A stretch of 64,000 bases of DNA from Podarcis raffonei (GCF_027172205.1 NC_070614.1:1622001-1686000), one strand, 5' to 3'. Counted from the first letter of the stretch, positions 37,401 through 47,500 are shown. The notes: a model not told the origin generated them from the sequence alone. Numbers and translations: made by a program.

Positions 37401-38594
37401 TCTGTATGGCCACCACTGGCCATTTTAGGCACAGCAACACACCTTCAAAAAGGACAAAAGGGCTCTCCTGTTGGGATTCCAGTGGCCAAGGAAGACCCCA
37501 ATATTTATATGAGACTCTTTTTGTTGGGATCAGGAGATGCAAGGTGCAAACTCACCTGCCCCACTCACTCCTCCCTAGTCTCTGTTTCATTTACCTTTCC
37601 TGCGTTTTTTCCTCTCTGTGATGGGGCCCCATAAGACATAGATGCTTGCAGCAAGAGCAGCTGCAATCCCACCAATCACTCCCCAATTCTTCATTACTTT
37701 ATACCTAAGAAGAAAAGAGAGAGGGGTGAACCCAATATACATCTGTAAACAAACAGCCCAAAATATTACACTGGAGCTCCAGAATACAGTCAGTACCTTG
37801 GTCGTCAAATGGAATCCATTCTGGAAGTCCGTTCGACTTCCAAAAATGTTCGAAGACCAAGGCACAGCTGCAGGAGCTTCTTGCACTCAGTCGGAAGCCG
37901 CGGAAGCCACATCAGATGTCTGGCTTCCAAAGAACGTTCACAAACCAGGACACTCACTTCCGGGTTTGCAGTGTTGGGGAGCCAAAACGGACGCGTACCA
38001 AGGCATTCAACAACCAAGGTACGACTGCCGAGCTATAATTGGGGGCGGGGGGGGGGGATACACATTATTTGAGATTTTGGCAAGGACACTTTTTATATGA
38101 TTTGCCATTCCTTTATTGCATATGAAAGGGAACCATCATTTTCAATACAACCCTCATGACGATCCTGGCAAATCTGGAACGATACTTAATAATCAGATAA
38201 TGCTGATATTATTGACTTGGACTCCCCCACTCGGCCATCATGAAGATCCCCGGGTGACCTAGGAGGCCAGTCACGGCCTTCTCTCAGGGGATTAAATGAG
38301 GAGGGAGAGACGGGGGCGGGGAAAGGTGGGAGATAAACGCAGAAAGCGGCGGCGGCGACGACGAAGCAGAAGCGCTACGCTGCCCCTGAACCCCGCGGGG
38401 CCTCCTGGATCCAGACCAGCATCTTGCTTCCAATGCCCCCTCCCCGGAAGCCTGCAGGCGCAGAGGTAGACTGCGGCCGCCCCTGCAGGCTCCATTCCGC
38501 CCCCGCCGACTGACCTGGCCGCCCCTCCGGCCCGGAAGAGCCGCCTGGCCGCCTTCCTGCCGAGCTCCTCCACCCCGCGGCGGCTCAGCAGCAT
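25434..38594 (-). CDS. USP30: Ubiquitin carboxyl-terminal hydrolase 30 (13 coding exons)
   Basis: Deubiquitinase of the mitochondrial outer membrane that opposes PINK1/parkin mitophagy. Exons: 38515-38594, 37595-37704, 36190-36369, 34326-34429, 32923-33021, 32299-32341, 31671-31768, 31118-31177, 30911-30997, 29853-29930, 27218-27401, 26079-26187, 25434-25698. They join in frame to 498 aa (human 517). The start MLLSRRGVEELGR is chosen over an upstream in-frame Met (38702) because it gives the human-like short N-terminus. WGVIGGIAAALAASIYVLWG is the membrane anchor, followed by KKRRKG. The catalytic Cys is in GNTCFMNSL, the His in HHGDMHSGHFVTY, and WLWISDD keeps the family's unusual Ser in the third catalytic position. 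CKHC and CDNC form the zinc-binding pair. A proline run (PPPPP) replaces part of the human linker in exon 7. Confidence 0.96.
26915..27062. mobile_element. CR1-group LINE 3'-end pieces
   Basis: AGAGCCTGCTGGATCAGGCCAGTGG (minus-sense end of a CR1/L3-type 3' UTR) is followed by a plus-sense CR1 end, GGGGGTTGGACTAGATGACC..TCCAATTCTAGGAT (26996-27060). Similar GGATCAGGCC pieces occur at 32637-32880 and 34078-34265. Confidence 0.5.
28070..28287. mobile_element. Tigger/pogo-like MITE, copy 2
   Basis: CAGTGGTACCTCGG..CCGAGGTACCACTG with TA on both sides, in USP30 intron 10. Its interior is the inverse of copies 1 and 3. Confidence 0.8.
28312..29495 (+). mobile_element. L2-like LINE, reverse transcriptase part to 3' end
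   Basis: 5'-truncated copy. Frame pieces read GVPQGSVLSPMLFNIYMK, YGDDTQLYLS (a variant of the FADDT catalytic box), NPGKTEVLFLG, DYCNALYVGLP, LQLIQNVAARLV and [15 protein letters not shown]. It ends in the shared 3' sequence GGGATACCCAGTCAGATGGG and an (ATT)n tail. At least three frame breaks; antisense to USP30 in intron 10. Best-preserved member of the family seen at 45.9 and 62.2 kb. Confidence 0.8.
29713..29791 (+). mobile_element. BovB (RTE) LINE 3' tail
   Basis: Contains GTGCCTGGCGTGCTCTGGTC and CGGACACGACTAAACGACTAAACAACAACAA, the 3' end of squamate BovB. Lies in USP30 intron 10, 62 bases beyond exon 10. Confidence 0.7.
32637..32880 (-). mobile_element. CR1/L3-type LINE 3' fragment
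   Basis: GGAGCCTGTTGGATCAGGCC, then TCTCACAGCGGCCAACCAGATGCC and TGGTTTCCAGCAACTGGTAT; inverse of the sequence at 43890-44195. Lies in USP30 intron 5, between exons 32923-33021 and 32299-32341. Confidence 0.5.
33270..33440 (+). mobile_element. SINE tail fragment
   Basis: Ends GTCTGACTCACTATAAGGCGGCTTCCCA, the tail also seen (inverted) at 45782-45830. Decayed and without a clear head. Confidence 0.35.
33441..33612 (+). mobile_element. Repeat with hammerhead-ribozyme-like core
   Basis: The segment GTATCTGAAGAAGTGTGCATG.. continues to CACACGAAAGCTCATACC, TTAGTTGGTCTTTAAGGTGC and GCAGACCAACACGGCTACC. Amniote repeats of this kind are familiar; I do not know the family for certain, and a Penelope-like origin is possible. 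CTGAAGA (33479-33485), the perfect stem GTGTGCATGCACAC (33487-33500) and GAAA (33501-33504) fall in hammerhead order. In USP30 intron 4. Confidence 0.5.
34078..34265 (-). mobile_element. CR1/L3-type LINE 3' fragment
   Basis: CCCTGCTGGATCAGACCAAAGG, CCAACCAAATGCCTCTGGGA and GTGTCCCCCAGCGACTGG; same family as 32637-32880. A further, more diverged piece runs from about 34530 to 34880. Both flank USP30 exon 34326-34429. Confidence 0.45.
34880..35370. other. Unrecognised intronic DNA of USP30
   Basis: AT-rich sequence in intron 3 with no exon, long frame or repeat that I recognise. A weak W/C-rich frame near 35160-35300 could be a very old LINE. Confidence 0.4.
35377..35618. mobile_element. Tigger/pogo-like MITE, copy 3
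   Basis: CAGTGGAACCTCGGG..CCGAGGTACCACTG with TA flanks. Contains a short internal duplication near the right end (GAAGCGTATGTAACC twice). Confidence 0.8.
35828..35879 (+). mobile_element. CR1 3'-terminal fragment
   Basis: GGGGGTTGGACTTGATGGCC..CAACTCTATGATTCTATGA ends in the CR1 octamer-type ATTCTATG repeat. Confidence 0.75.
35881..36112. mobile_element. Tigger-like MITE, copy with distinct interior
   Basis: The right end GACAACTGAGGTTCCACTG mirrors the left CCTCTGTTGTCAAACG. The outermost left bases are lost at the CR1 junction. The interior has inverted GTTCGACTTCC/GTTCAACTTCC motifs. In USP30 intron 3, ending 78 bases before exon 3. Confidence 0.55.
36908..37215. repeat. Two palindromic MITE-like repeats with CTCCAACTCCCATCA motif
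   Basis: GCAGCCCTCCAGATGTTGCTGGACTCCAACTCCCATCATCC is mirrored by GGGAGTTGG.. (36908-37045), and a second copy is at about 37092-37215. Diverged relatives lie near 16925-17050, 22763-22840, 33936-34075, 52655-52790 and 59302-59430. They are probably non-autonomous DNA elements; family unknown. Confidence 0.5.
37791..38027. mobile_element. Tigger-like MITE, CAGTACCTTGG subtype
   Basis: Left end CAGTACCTTGGTCGTCAAATGG, right end CAACCAAGGTACGACTG. Inverted ends are similar to the CAGTGGTACCTCGG group but with CTTGG in place of CTCGG. USP30 intron 1. Confidence 0.6.
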
Positions 38595-38830
38595 CCCGCC
38601 CTGAAGCGCCCCGGCTGCCCCGGGCGGAACCAAAGGCGTCAGGCGCGCGGGGAAGGGAGACGGCGGCGGAACGGAAGCGGGGCAGCCGGACCTCCCCAGC
38701 AACGGGCCCGCCCCGCCGCTCTCCGCGCGCCCTTGGTTGCTAAGGCGTGCGCCGCTCTGAGGCTCCCGCCCGCCGCCCGCGCCCCGCGCAGAGGGTTCCG
38801 GGGCACAAAGACAAGCGAAAGGCTGTCGCC
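38290..38830. promoter_or_regulatory. USP30: CpG-rich promoter of USP30
   Basis: CpG-dense sequence spans the first coding exon and about 240 bases upstream, including GGTTGCTAAGGC near 38735. No TATA box is seen. It is unidirectional as far as I can tell; the next gene (SVOP) starts 5.9 kb away. Confidence 0.6.
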
Positions 38831-38962
38831 AGGATCAGTGCCGGGTCTACGAATAAGCCAAACAAGCTGTAGCTTCGGGCCCCCAAAAAATTAAAGGGGG
38901 AAAAAACTTGGATGTACACTTCAAAAATATAAGATTAAAAAAAATAAAACCTACATAATAAT

Positions 38963-39052
38963 TATTTCACTATTAATATACTTCTTAATTGTATTTCACT
39001 ATTAATATACTTCTTAATTGTATTTCACTATTAATATACTTCTTCTTAATTG
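38963..39052. repeat. 29-bp tandem repeat, three units
   Basis: The unit TATTTCACTATTAATATACT.. starts at 38963, 38992 and 39021. The third unit has an extra CTT. Units are otherwise identical. Confidence 0.9.
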
Positions 39053-39200
39053 TATTTCAGTTCAACAATTACTTTGATAAAATACATATTTTGTTACGTG
39101 CAAATGGCTTTAGATACCTATTACGTCCATAAATTACCATATAGCATATTTTCAACACAAAAAACAGCGACAATTTGTTGTTGACAAAGGACAGCTGGAC

Positions 39201-39201
<1 letters not shown>

Positions 39202-39256
<55 letters not shown>

Positions 39257-39535
39257 TCTTTATTGTCATTGCCCCCTCTCAGGGACAACGAAATTACTTG
39301 ACTGCTCCATAAAAACACTAATTAAAACAATACAATATAATACAGCAAGGAAGATTAGATGACTTTCAAAGTCCAGGCTTCCCATTCAGGGCTGAGATCG
39401 CTCTGGAGAAGAAGCTGTTCTTAAGACGGCTCGTTCTTGTCTTCATCGTCCTGTATCTCCGTCCCGACGGCAGGAGCTCGAAGAGACAGTGACCAGGATG
39501 CGATGGATCTTTTACTATATAAAGGGCCCCATTAC
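39202..39535 (-). mobile_element. LINE 3' end with (ATT)n tail
   Basis: An (ATA)n run of about 54 bases (39202-39255) is the tail. The minus strand then reads GGCAATGACAATAAAG, and a frame with LFELLPSGRRYRTMK and RLKNSFFSRAI, typical of the C-terminus of LINE ORF2 in the L2/CR1/Rex group. Young-looking tail; clade uncertain. Confidence 0.6.
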
Positions 39536-40226
39536 CGTCAGTAGCTTAGGGCTTAATCAAACCTAAATCCGGCCCTGTCCTTCACCCTTGATTTTAATTG
39601 TTCTCCATATATTCCCAAGGGGAAAAGAGGAAAATAAAAAGCGTTCCTGATTTGCCTGTGTTAGTTTAAATGCACCCGAGGAGAAAGAGAGAGAAAAAGG
39701 CAAAGCACTTTAAACAAAACAGAAAAAAACAGAAAATACATTTTACTTGGGAGTAAGGTCCTAGTGAATTCAAAAGGGGCTTGCTTTTGAGTAGAATCGG
39801 GCAGTAAATAGGCAATGCTCCTTATGAATAACAAGCCACATGCATAATATTTGTTAAGTGTTGTAGACTTTAAATGGCCTGTCGTCTTATTGGGCAAAGG
39901 CATAGGAAAATTCAATTTAAAACAAGAAGAATGCAACAAAGAGGGAACCATTGGGATGGCAAAAGCTGTGGCCTGAAGTAAACTCAAGAATGTGCTGCAC
40001 CATCTGCTTGAGTCAATTTTTTAAAATTGTAAACCACATTGGCAGGAGGAAGGCAATAAATAAAATCAAGCAACGAATACAATTAACTATATTAAACAGT
40101 AGAGTGGAGCTGATACTTAACATCAGAGCTGACAATAACCCTTAATTAAGAGCAGCTGCTGATTCCTAGACAATAGGGGGCTGGGGACTTCCTACATAAA
40201 CCGCTTCATGTGCCTTGGTAGAAAGG

Positions 40227-41520
40227 TGGTTGTTGTTGTTTACTCGTTTCCAACCAGAGCACGCCAGGCACTTCTGTCTTCCACTGCCTCCCGCAGTTTG
40301 GTCAAACTATGCTGGTAGCTTCGAGAACACTGTCCAACCATCTTGTCCTCTGTCGTCCCCTTCTCCTTGTGCCCTCCATCTTTCCCAACATCAGGGTCTT
40401 TTCCAGGGAGTCTTCTCTTCTCATGAGGTGGCCAAAGTATTGGAGCCTCAGCTTCACGATCTGTCCTTCCAGTGAGCACTCAGGGCTGATTTCCTTCAGA
40501 ATGGATAGGTTTGATCTTCTTGCAGTCCATGGGACTCTCAAGAGTCTCCTCCAGCACCATAATTCAAAAGCATCAATTCTTCAGCGATCAGCCTTCTTTA
40601 TGGTCCAGCTCTCACTTCCATACATCACTACTGGAAAACCATAGCTTTAACTATATGGACCTTTGTTGGCAAGGTGATGTCTCTGCTTTTTAAGATGCTG
40701 TCTAGGTTTGTCATTGCTTTTCTCCCAAGAATCAGGCATCTTTTAATTTTATAACTGCTGTCACTATCTGCAGTGATCATGGAGCCCAAGAAAGTAAAAT
40801 CTCTCACTGCCTCCATTTCTTCCCCTTCTATTTGCCAGGAGGTGATGGGACCAGTGGCCATGATCTTCGTTTTTTTGATGTTGAGCTTCAAACCATATTT
40901 TGCGCGCTCCTCTTTCACCCTCATTAAAAGGTTCTTTAATTCCTCCTCACTTTCTGCCATCAAGGTTGTGTCATCTGCATATCTGAGGTTGTTGATATTT
41001 TTTCCGGCAATCTTTATTCCGGCTTGGGATTCATCCAGCCCAGCCTTTCACATGATGAATTCTGCATATAAGTTAAATAAGCAGGGAGACACTCCTTTCC
41101 CAATTTTGAACCAATCAGTTGTTCCATATCCAGTTCTAACTGTAGCTTCTTGTCCCACATAGAGATTTCTCAGGAGACAGATGAGGTGATCAGGCACTCC
41201 CATTTCTTTAAGAACTTGCCATGGTTTGCTGTGGTCAGCACAGTCAAAGGCTTTTGCAAAGTCAATGAAGCAGAAGTAGATGTCTTTCTGGAACTCTCTA
41301 GCTTTCTCCATAATCCAGCACATGTTTGCAATTTGGTCTCTGGTTCCTCTGCCTCTTCTAAATCCAGCTTGCACTTCTGGGAGTTCTCGGTCCACATACT
41401 GCTTGAGCCTACCTTGTAGAATTTTAAGCATAACCTTGCTAGCGTGTGAAATGAGTGCAATTGTGCGATAGTTGGAGCATTCTTTGGCACTGCCCTTCTT
41501 TGGAATTGGACCACATCAGC
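40227..41520 (-). mobile_element. BovB (RTE) LINE, reverse transcriptase to 3' end
   Basis: Minus-strand pieces match BovB closely: MLKILQGRLKQYVDRELPEV, QAGFRRGRGTRDQIAN, CFIDFAKAFDCADHSK, FNLYAEFIM, TKIMATGPITSWQIEGEEME and ILKSRDITLPTKVHIVKAMVF. Then come RVPWTARRSNLSILKEISPE and the final GHLMRREDSLEKTLMLGKMEG. There are a few frame breaks and the FADD box region is interrupted. It is 5'-truncated near 41520 and ends at 40227 in the AACAACAACAACC tail. Intergenic between USP30 and SVOP. Confidence 0.9.
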
Positions 41521-41524
41521 AAGG

Positions 41525-42600
41525 CGGGGGGTGGGTGGGGATCTGGTCATCTGGGCAGCCCAAGACCTCCATCCACACTGCTCAGGCTTGCGCCCCAGGG
41601 AGGTCACTTGAGTGCTGCTGACGCAATGGTTTGACTTCACCCCTGGAGCGAAGTCCAAGACAGACAGGTGCCAACAACTATGTAACAGCCATAACAGACT
41701 CACTAACACAGACCTTTCTTGTGCCCCTCCAATTCCTCCTGCTCATGCACACACACCACATGCTCAAACTATTTCCTTTTTTATCAGCATTCGAAAACTG
41801 TCTTTGCTCTAACGAATCAGGAATGTAGAAGCAGCTGTGAAGTGTGGAGGGGGAGAAGACAAATGATAATTGTGTGCTTCACAACTGCAGCAATGTGCAT
41901 GCCTTTCTAAAGGGGCCCAGGATGTAAGATTACCTGGCTGCACTCCCACTGCCTCAGTGGGTTCTCTCCCACACCCTGCCCCCCCCAGCTGCTCATAAGC
42001 TCTCAAACACCTGTTCAGCAGACACTCTTCCACAAAGCTAGTGAAGTTCAGCCACAACACCACAAATACCAGAAAGCTGTTTTGAAAGAGCCATCAAGGT
42101 CAATCCAGTAATTAGTTCTCAGAGGGCTGGAGAAAATGCATGTCATTCAAGGCCTTTAGTCACTAGCAGCTCTTGCCCTCTCAAAACACCCCATAAAGTG
42201 CTATGTCTTGCGTATTTCTTTTATATACAAGGTTCCTGCTGCTTCCTTCTGTTGGCTTCTGTTTCACTCTGGGCTGGTTTTTACACCTATTTTCATCCCA
42301 GCAGCCAGGAATTTTAACCTAAGGTAGCTTTACCACCAGAAACAGATGAACTCCCCACCACCCTGCAAATCATCTTTTGTTCCCCACAATTTCTGAGGGG
42401 ATTTGGAATGGACAGGATCTGGCATGTTTGCATTATCCCAGCAATACTTATGTTATATTAACATTTTAGCAGCTAAAAAGATTCCTAGACACTGGCGGAG
42501 GAACGGGGGTGCGTAGGGAGCAGACCGCCCCGGCACCACTATTCTGGTAGGGTGCCATCGTGACGCCCCCCAGACACGTGCCGTGCACCCCTGCGCGCCA
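41525..42600. other. Unrecognised intergenic DNA
   Basis: No exon or repeat that I can name. Short frames here lack splice context and family resemblance. Confidence 0.45.
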
Positions 42601-42624
42601 GGTGCCACGCCCCCAGAATGTGTG

Positions 42625-43335
42625 CCATCACTCCTTGGCAGCAAATTCCACTGTCGAACAGCTCTTACTGTCAGGAAGTTCTTCCTAATGTTTAGCTGGA
42701 ATCTTCTTTCTTGTAGTTTGGATCCATTGCTCCATGTCCGCTTCTCTGGAGCAGCAGAAAACAACCTTTCTCCCTCCTCTATATGACATCCTTTTATATA
42801 TTTGAACATGGCTATCATATCACCCCTTAACCTCCTCTTCTCCAGGCTAAACATGCCCAGCTCCCTTAGCCGTTCCTCATAAGGCATCGTTTCCAGGCCT
42901 TTGACCATTTTGGTTGCCCTCCTCTGGACACGTTCCAGTTTGTCAGTGTCCTTCTTGAACTGTGGTGCCCAGAACTGGACACAGTACTCCAGGTGAGGTC
43001 TGACCAGAGCAGAATACAGTGGCACTATTACTTCCCTTGATCTAGATGCTATACTCCTATTGATGCAGCCCAGAATTGCATTGGCTTTTTTAGCTGCCGC
43101 GTCACACTGTTGGCTCATGTCTAGTTTGTGGTCAACCAAGACTCCTAGATCCTTTTCACATGTACTGCTCTCAAGCCAGGTGTCACCCATCTTGTATTTG
43201 TGCCTCTCATTTTTTTTGCCCAAGTGCAATACTTTACATTTCTCCCTGTTAAAATTCATCTTGTTTGTTTTGGCCCAGTTCTCTAATCTGTCAAGGTCGT
43301 TTTGAAGTGTGATCCTGTCCTCTGGGCAGAAGCCA
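42625..43335 (-). mobile_element. CR1 LINE, ORF2 C-terminal part
   Basis: An open frame reads [84 protein letters not shown] and [20 protein letters not shown]: the C-terminal half of CR1 ORF2 after the catalytic box. The 3' UTR is missing at the left, so it is an internal fragment. Confidence 0.85.
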
Positions 43336-43667
43336 CCATAAATGGATATAACTGGATATAACTTCATGAAACGAAGTGGACCTGAGCCCCAAAGAGAAAA
43401 CTCTGATTTCTTCTTCATCAGCATTTCCCCCCACTTCTCTGAGCCTTGCAGGCTGAGCACAGTGACAGAGCAGCCACTTTCCACATGAAAAAGTCCCAGT
43501 CCCAGATGGCACCTCCAGGTAGGGCTGGGAAGGAGTCCTGCCTCAAACCTTGGAGTGCTGCGACCAGTCACTGTAGACAGTATTGAGCAAGGTGGACCAC
43601 TGCTGAGGGTTCCCAGTTAAACCAGCCCTGGAGCAACAAGGACTGGACTCTTACCTTATTCTTAAGG

Positions 43668-43860
43668 GGAAGGACCATAGCTCAGAGGTAGAACACCTGC
43701 TTTGCATGCAGAAGTTCCACATTCAATTCCTGGCATCGTCAGGGCTGGGAAAGGCTTCCCCCTGAAGCCCTGGAGAGCTGGTGCTGGTCAGTAGACAGAG
43801 TCAGAGGGTCCAAGAGTCTTCCCGTGTTCTCCCTCTCTCATCACACGAGAACTCAGACAT
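43668..43860 (+). mobile_element. tRNA-Ala-derived SINE
   Basis: ACCATAGCTCAGAGGTAGAA and TTTGCATGCAGAA correspond to the D and anticodon arms of tRNA-Ala(TGC); the B box region reads CATTCAATTCC. The body continues GGGAAAGGCTTCCCCCTGAA. Same family as 45782-45936. Confidence 0.6.
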
Positions 43861-43889
43861 CCAGTGAAGCTGAACCTTGGAAGATAAAA

Positions 43890-44195
43890 GAAAGTCCTTC
43901 TTCACACAACACATAGTTAAACTATGGGACCCACGTCCACAGGAGGCAGTGGTGGCCACCAGCCCGGGTGGCTTTAAGGCAACCAGACAAATTCATGGAG
44001 GAGAAGGCCCTCCATAGCTACCAGGCACAAGGGCTCTGCTCCACCTCCACCTTCAAAGGCAGCAACGCGTCTGAATACCAATTGCTGGAAACCACAAGAG
44101 GGAGTTTGGTTGGCCAGTGTGAGAACAGGATGCGGGGCTAGATGGGCCATTGGCCGGATCCAGCAGCTGCCTCTTCTGATGTTCTTACCAGTCTC
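43890..44195 (+). mobile_element. CR1/L3-type LINE 3' end
   Basis: AATACCAATTGCTGGAAACC, GGTTGGCCAGTGTGAGAACAGGATG and GATGGGCCATTGGCC lead to the end TCTTCTGATGTTCTTA. Sense copy of the fragments at 32.6 and 34.1 kb; ends about 350 bases before the SVOP start codon. Confidence 0.6.
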
Positions 44196-44316
44196 CTAGC
44201 AAAAATTGGTATCGCACCTTGGAGCTTAGGGATAAAGATAAATGGGAAGGGAATTGGCCGATTCCTGTGGTCAGACAGAGGGAGTTTGCTGCTCCTGCAG
44301 CTCTCTGCTCTTTGCA

Positions 44317-44397
44317 TTTCCTCCTCGTTCCTCTCCTCCTCCTCTTTTTCCTCTCCTCCCCTTCCTCCTCCTCCTCCTCCTCCCCTCCGCCCCTCTT
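44317..44397. repeat. Polypyrimidine tract upstream of SVOP
   Basis: About 80 bases almost entirely C and T (TCCTCCTCCTC-type) in the presumed SVOP promoter/5' UTR, 146 bases before the start codon. It could form unusual DNA structures. The frames it opens are low complexity, not genes. Confidence 0.75.
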
Positions 44398-44542
44398 CGG
44401 CCTTCTCCCGGGTCTCCCCAGCTCAGCTCGGCTTGCAGAAACGGGAGCTGTCCAGCACGGAGACCTCCTGAAATCCTCGCGCCTCTCCTTCCTCCCACCA
44501 TGTAAGAGAAATGAGCGAGGGTTCTCCAGCCCTAGCTTCGCA

Positions 44543-47500
44543 ATGGAGGAAGATTTATTCCAGCTAAGACAGCTGCCGTGAGTAACCCGGGGAGGGAGAA
44601 GGGCTAGAGCTCTGCTGGGAAGAGGGAGGGCGGGAAGAATAACCCAGGACCTCCAGGAGAATCGCAAGCCGCCCCCAGCCCCCTCCCTGCAGCGAGGTTT
44701 CTCTTTCCAAAGGGGGCCATTGACCTCAAGGTCTCAGGGAAGCCAGCAATTTTCCTTGCTTGCCTACGCAAGAGCCTCGCTTTATGAATGACTGTCACAC
44801 CTTTTAAATCAAAACCAGGGGAGTATTTTTAAGATATCAGAAGGAACCATCCAACCCAACCGATGCTTTTGCAACTAGGGGTGCTAAATATATTCATTCT
44901 AGACACCCCCCCGGCTTTTCCTTCTAACACGATGCCTCCTTCTGGAATGGGGAGGGGATCTTCCCTCCTCTTAAAAGAGAGCTTTGTACTGGCGTCCACC
45001 AGGTCTGGTGTTGGATATTCTGAGGCTTGGAGAAGAGGAGCTTTGCATTGCCGCACAGGGTGGGGGTGGGGTGGGAGGGTGCTCACTCCGTGGATATGTG
45101 CAGCCAACAGTGACACCCACACAAATGCAGGGGTTAAGGTTTCACTGCCTTCTGCTTCTCTGTGACTGTCTGGCTCTGTTTTTGTGTGTGTGGAGGGGAA
45201 GATTATTCTTTTTTGCAGTCCCGGCACAGCTCCTGAGAGCAAATAAGATTTCTTCCTTGGCAGTCAGTGAAGACTTCTTTTAAGTATCTTTCAGGCGTTG
45301 GTATAATTAGCTCCTTTTCGTGGGCATGCGGTTCTGTAGTGCACACAAGAGCACGGCCGTGAAACATTTCAGGAATCAAGACCTCCCTCCCCCACTTCAA
45401 GGCAAAGATCAGTAACTGTGCAATCTGAACCATGTCTACTCATAAATAAGTCCTGTTCAATGAATTCAGTGGGGCTGAAGAGCAGATCCACACCTTACAT
45501 TTAAAGCAAATGACTACCCCTCCAAATCCTGGGAGCCATAGTTCCCCACTCAGCTACATTGGCAGAAGCCACAAAGACATGGTGTTGCTAAAAACAAAGA
45601 TCAGTTAGCCAGCTTCTTGCATCATGGACTACAATGCTTATGAAGAACTTGTGGATAAAATATGAATGGGCAAAGGGTGACAACCGATAGTAGAAGGAAT
45701 GCACTACCAGCCTCTCCAGTTTCTGGATATGTTGACCAAGGACATTCACTCTTCCAAAGCAACACTACTAATTAGGAACACAGGAAGCTGCCTTCTACTG
45801 AGTCAGACCTTTGGTCCATCTAGGGCAGTACTGTCAACACTGACTGCCAGCTGCTCTCCGGGGTTTCAGGGCAGGAGATGTCAGGGATTGAACCTGGGAT
45901 CTTCTGCATGCAAAACATGTGCCCTGCCATTGAGTCATCATCATAATATATTATTTATACCCCACCCATCTGGCTGGGTTTCCCCAGCCACTCTGTGCGG
46001 CTTCCAACCGAATATTAAAAACAATACAGCATCAGACATTAAAACGTCCCTAAACAGGGCCGCCTTCAGTTGTCTTTTAAAAGTAAAATAGTTGCTTATT
46101 GCCTTGACATCTGCTGGGAGGGCGTTCCACAGGGCAGGCGCCACTACTGAGAAGGCCCTCTGCCTGGTTCCCTGTAGCTTTGCTTCTCGCAATGAGGGAG
46201 CCGCCAGAAGGCCCATGGCGCTGGACCTCAGCGTCTGGGCAGAATGATGGGGGTGGAGACGTGCCTTCATGCCTCTCCCCCCATTGCACTCTGGATAATA
46301 TTGATACAGTGTTGCATTTCTTTGCAGGGGTAATTCTCAATTTTAGTTGTGTGCTGGCAACCATGAGAGACAGAGAGATAGAGTCTTTTATGTGGTGGCT
46401 CCACACCTTTGGACCTGCCTTCCTCCTTGCAGTGCTGTGGGGGCAGCAGCACTTCAGGCATCTTTGGACAGACTTCAAGCCTCATCCCTTTTTATTTGCC
46501 TTCCCTGTGTAATCTTTTTGCTCAGCTTGCTGCATGGAGGCTGGAATATTACGATGTCCTGGGAATTCTGAATCTGTTTTTATTTATTTGAATCAGTTTT
46601 TATTCTTGGTTCTAGCTTGCTTTATTAATTATTTCATAGAATCATAGAATCATAGAGTTGGAAGAGACCACAAGGGCCATCGAGTCCAACCCCCTGCCAA
46701 GCAGGAAACACCATCAGAGCACTCCTGACATATGGTTGTCAAGCCTCTGCTTAAAGACCTCCAAAGAAGGAGACTCCACCACACTCCTTGGCAGCAAATT
46801 CCACTGTCAAACAGCTCTTACTGTCAGGAAGTTCTGCCTAATGTTTAGGTGGAATCTTCTTTCTTGTAGTTTGGATCCATTGTTCCGTGTCCGCTTCCCT
46901 GGAGCAGCAGAAAACAACCTTTCTCCCTCCTCTATGTGACATCCTTTTATATATTTGAACATGGCTATCACCCCTTAACCTCCTTTTCTCCAGGCTAAAC
47001 ATGCCCAGCTCCCTTAGCCGTTTCTCATAAGGCATCGTTTCCAGGCCTTTGACCATTTTGGTTGCCCTCCTCTGGACACGTTCCAGTTTGTCAGTGTCCT
47101 TCTTGAACTGTGGCGCCCAGAACTGGACACAGTACTCCAGGTGAGGTCTTTATTTTTAAAGACTTGTAGTTTTCCTCCCCCCATAATATTCTTTCTTGAT
47201 TTTCATTTACATACTCCACATACACATTTTGTATTACATTTTACATTTATATTTGCTCCTAAGGGCCGACTTCCTTCTTTCCTTCTTTCTTCTGGCATTT
47301 TATATCACATCTAAATTTTTCGCATTGTCTTCATCTTTTTTGTATATTATTGATCTTCTTTCGTATTTGTCCATAGAGTGTCTATAGCCAAATAAATCCT
47401 CCTGTATATACAATTCTTATTGTCTGTCTGTATTCATTTACAACTACCATTGGTTACATTAATCACATTATACATTTTACTTTTTATTATTTTCTTTATC

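Larger units (their letters stand above)
38836..39577. mobile_element. hAT-like element interrupted by a LINE end
   Basis: The left end CAGTGCCGGGTCTACGAATAAGCC is mirrored by the right end GGCTTAATCAAACCTAAATCCGGCCCTG, the CAGGGCCGGATTTA-type hAT terminus. The interior contains a 29-bp tandem array (38963-39052) and a LINE 3' end (about 39202-39535). Confidence 0.55.

Noticed and set aside
41170-41709. 179-codon minus frame extending right of BovB
   Set aside because: Crosses the BovB edge into unrelated sequence in a frame different from the BovB protein; no family resemblance.
42453-43571. 372-codon minus frame as a host gene
   Set aside because: The middle is CR1 ORF2; both ends are accidental extensions into flanking DNA.
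43668-43740. Possible tRNA-Ala gene
   Set aside because: Arms do not pair fully, the B box is imperfect, there is no terminator T run, and the sequence continues into a SINE body.
44142-44667. Frames through the polypyrimidine tract upstream of SVOP
   Set aside because: Low-complexity Leu/Pro/Ser or Arg/Glu/Gly translations of a CT-rich tract.
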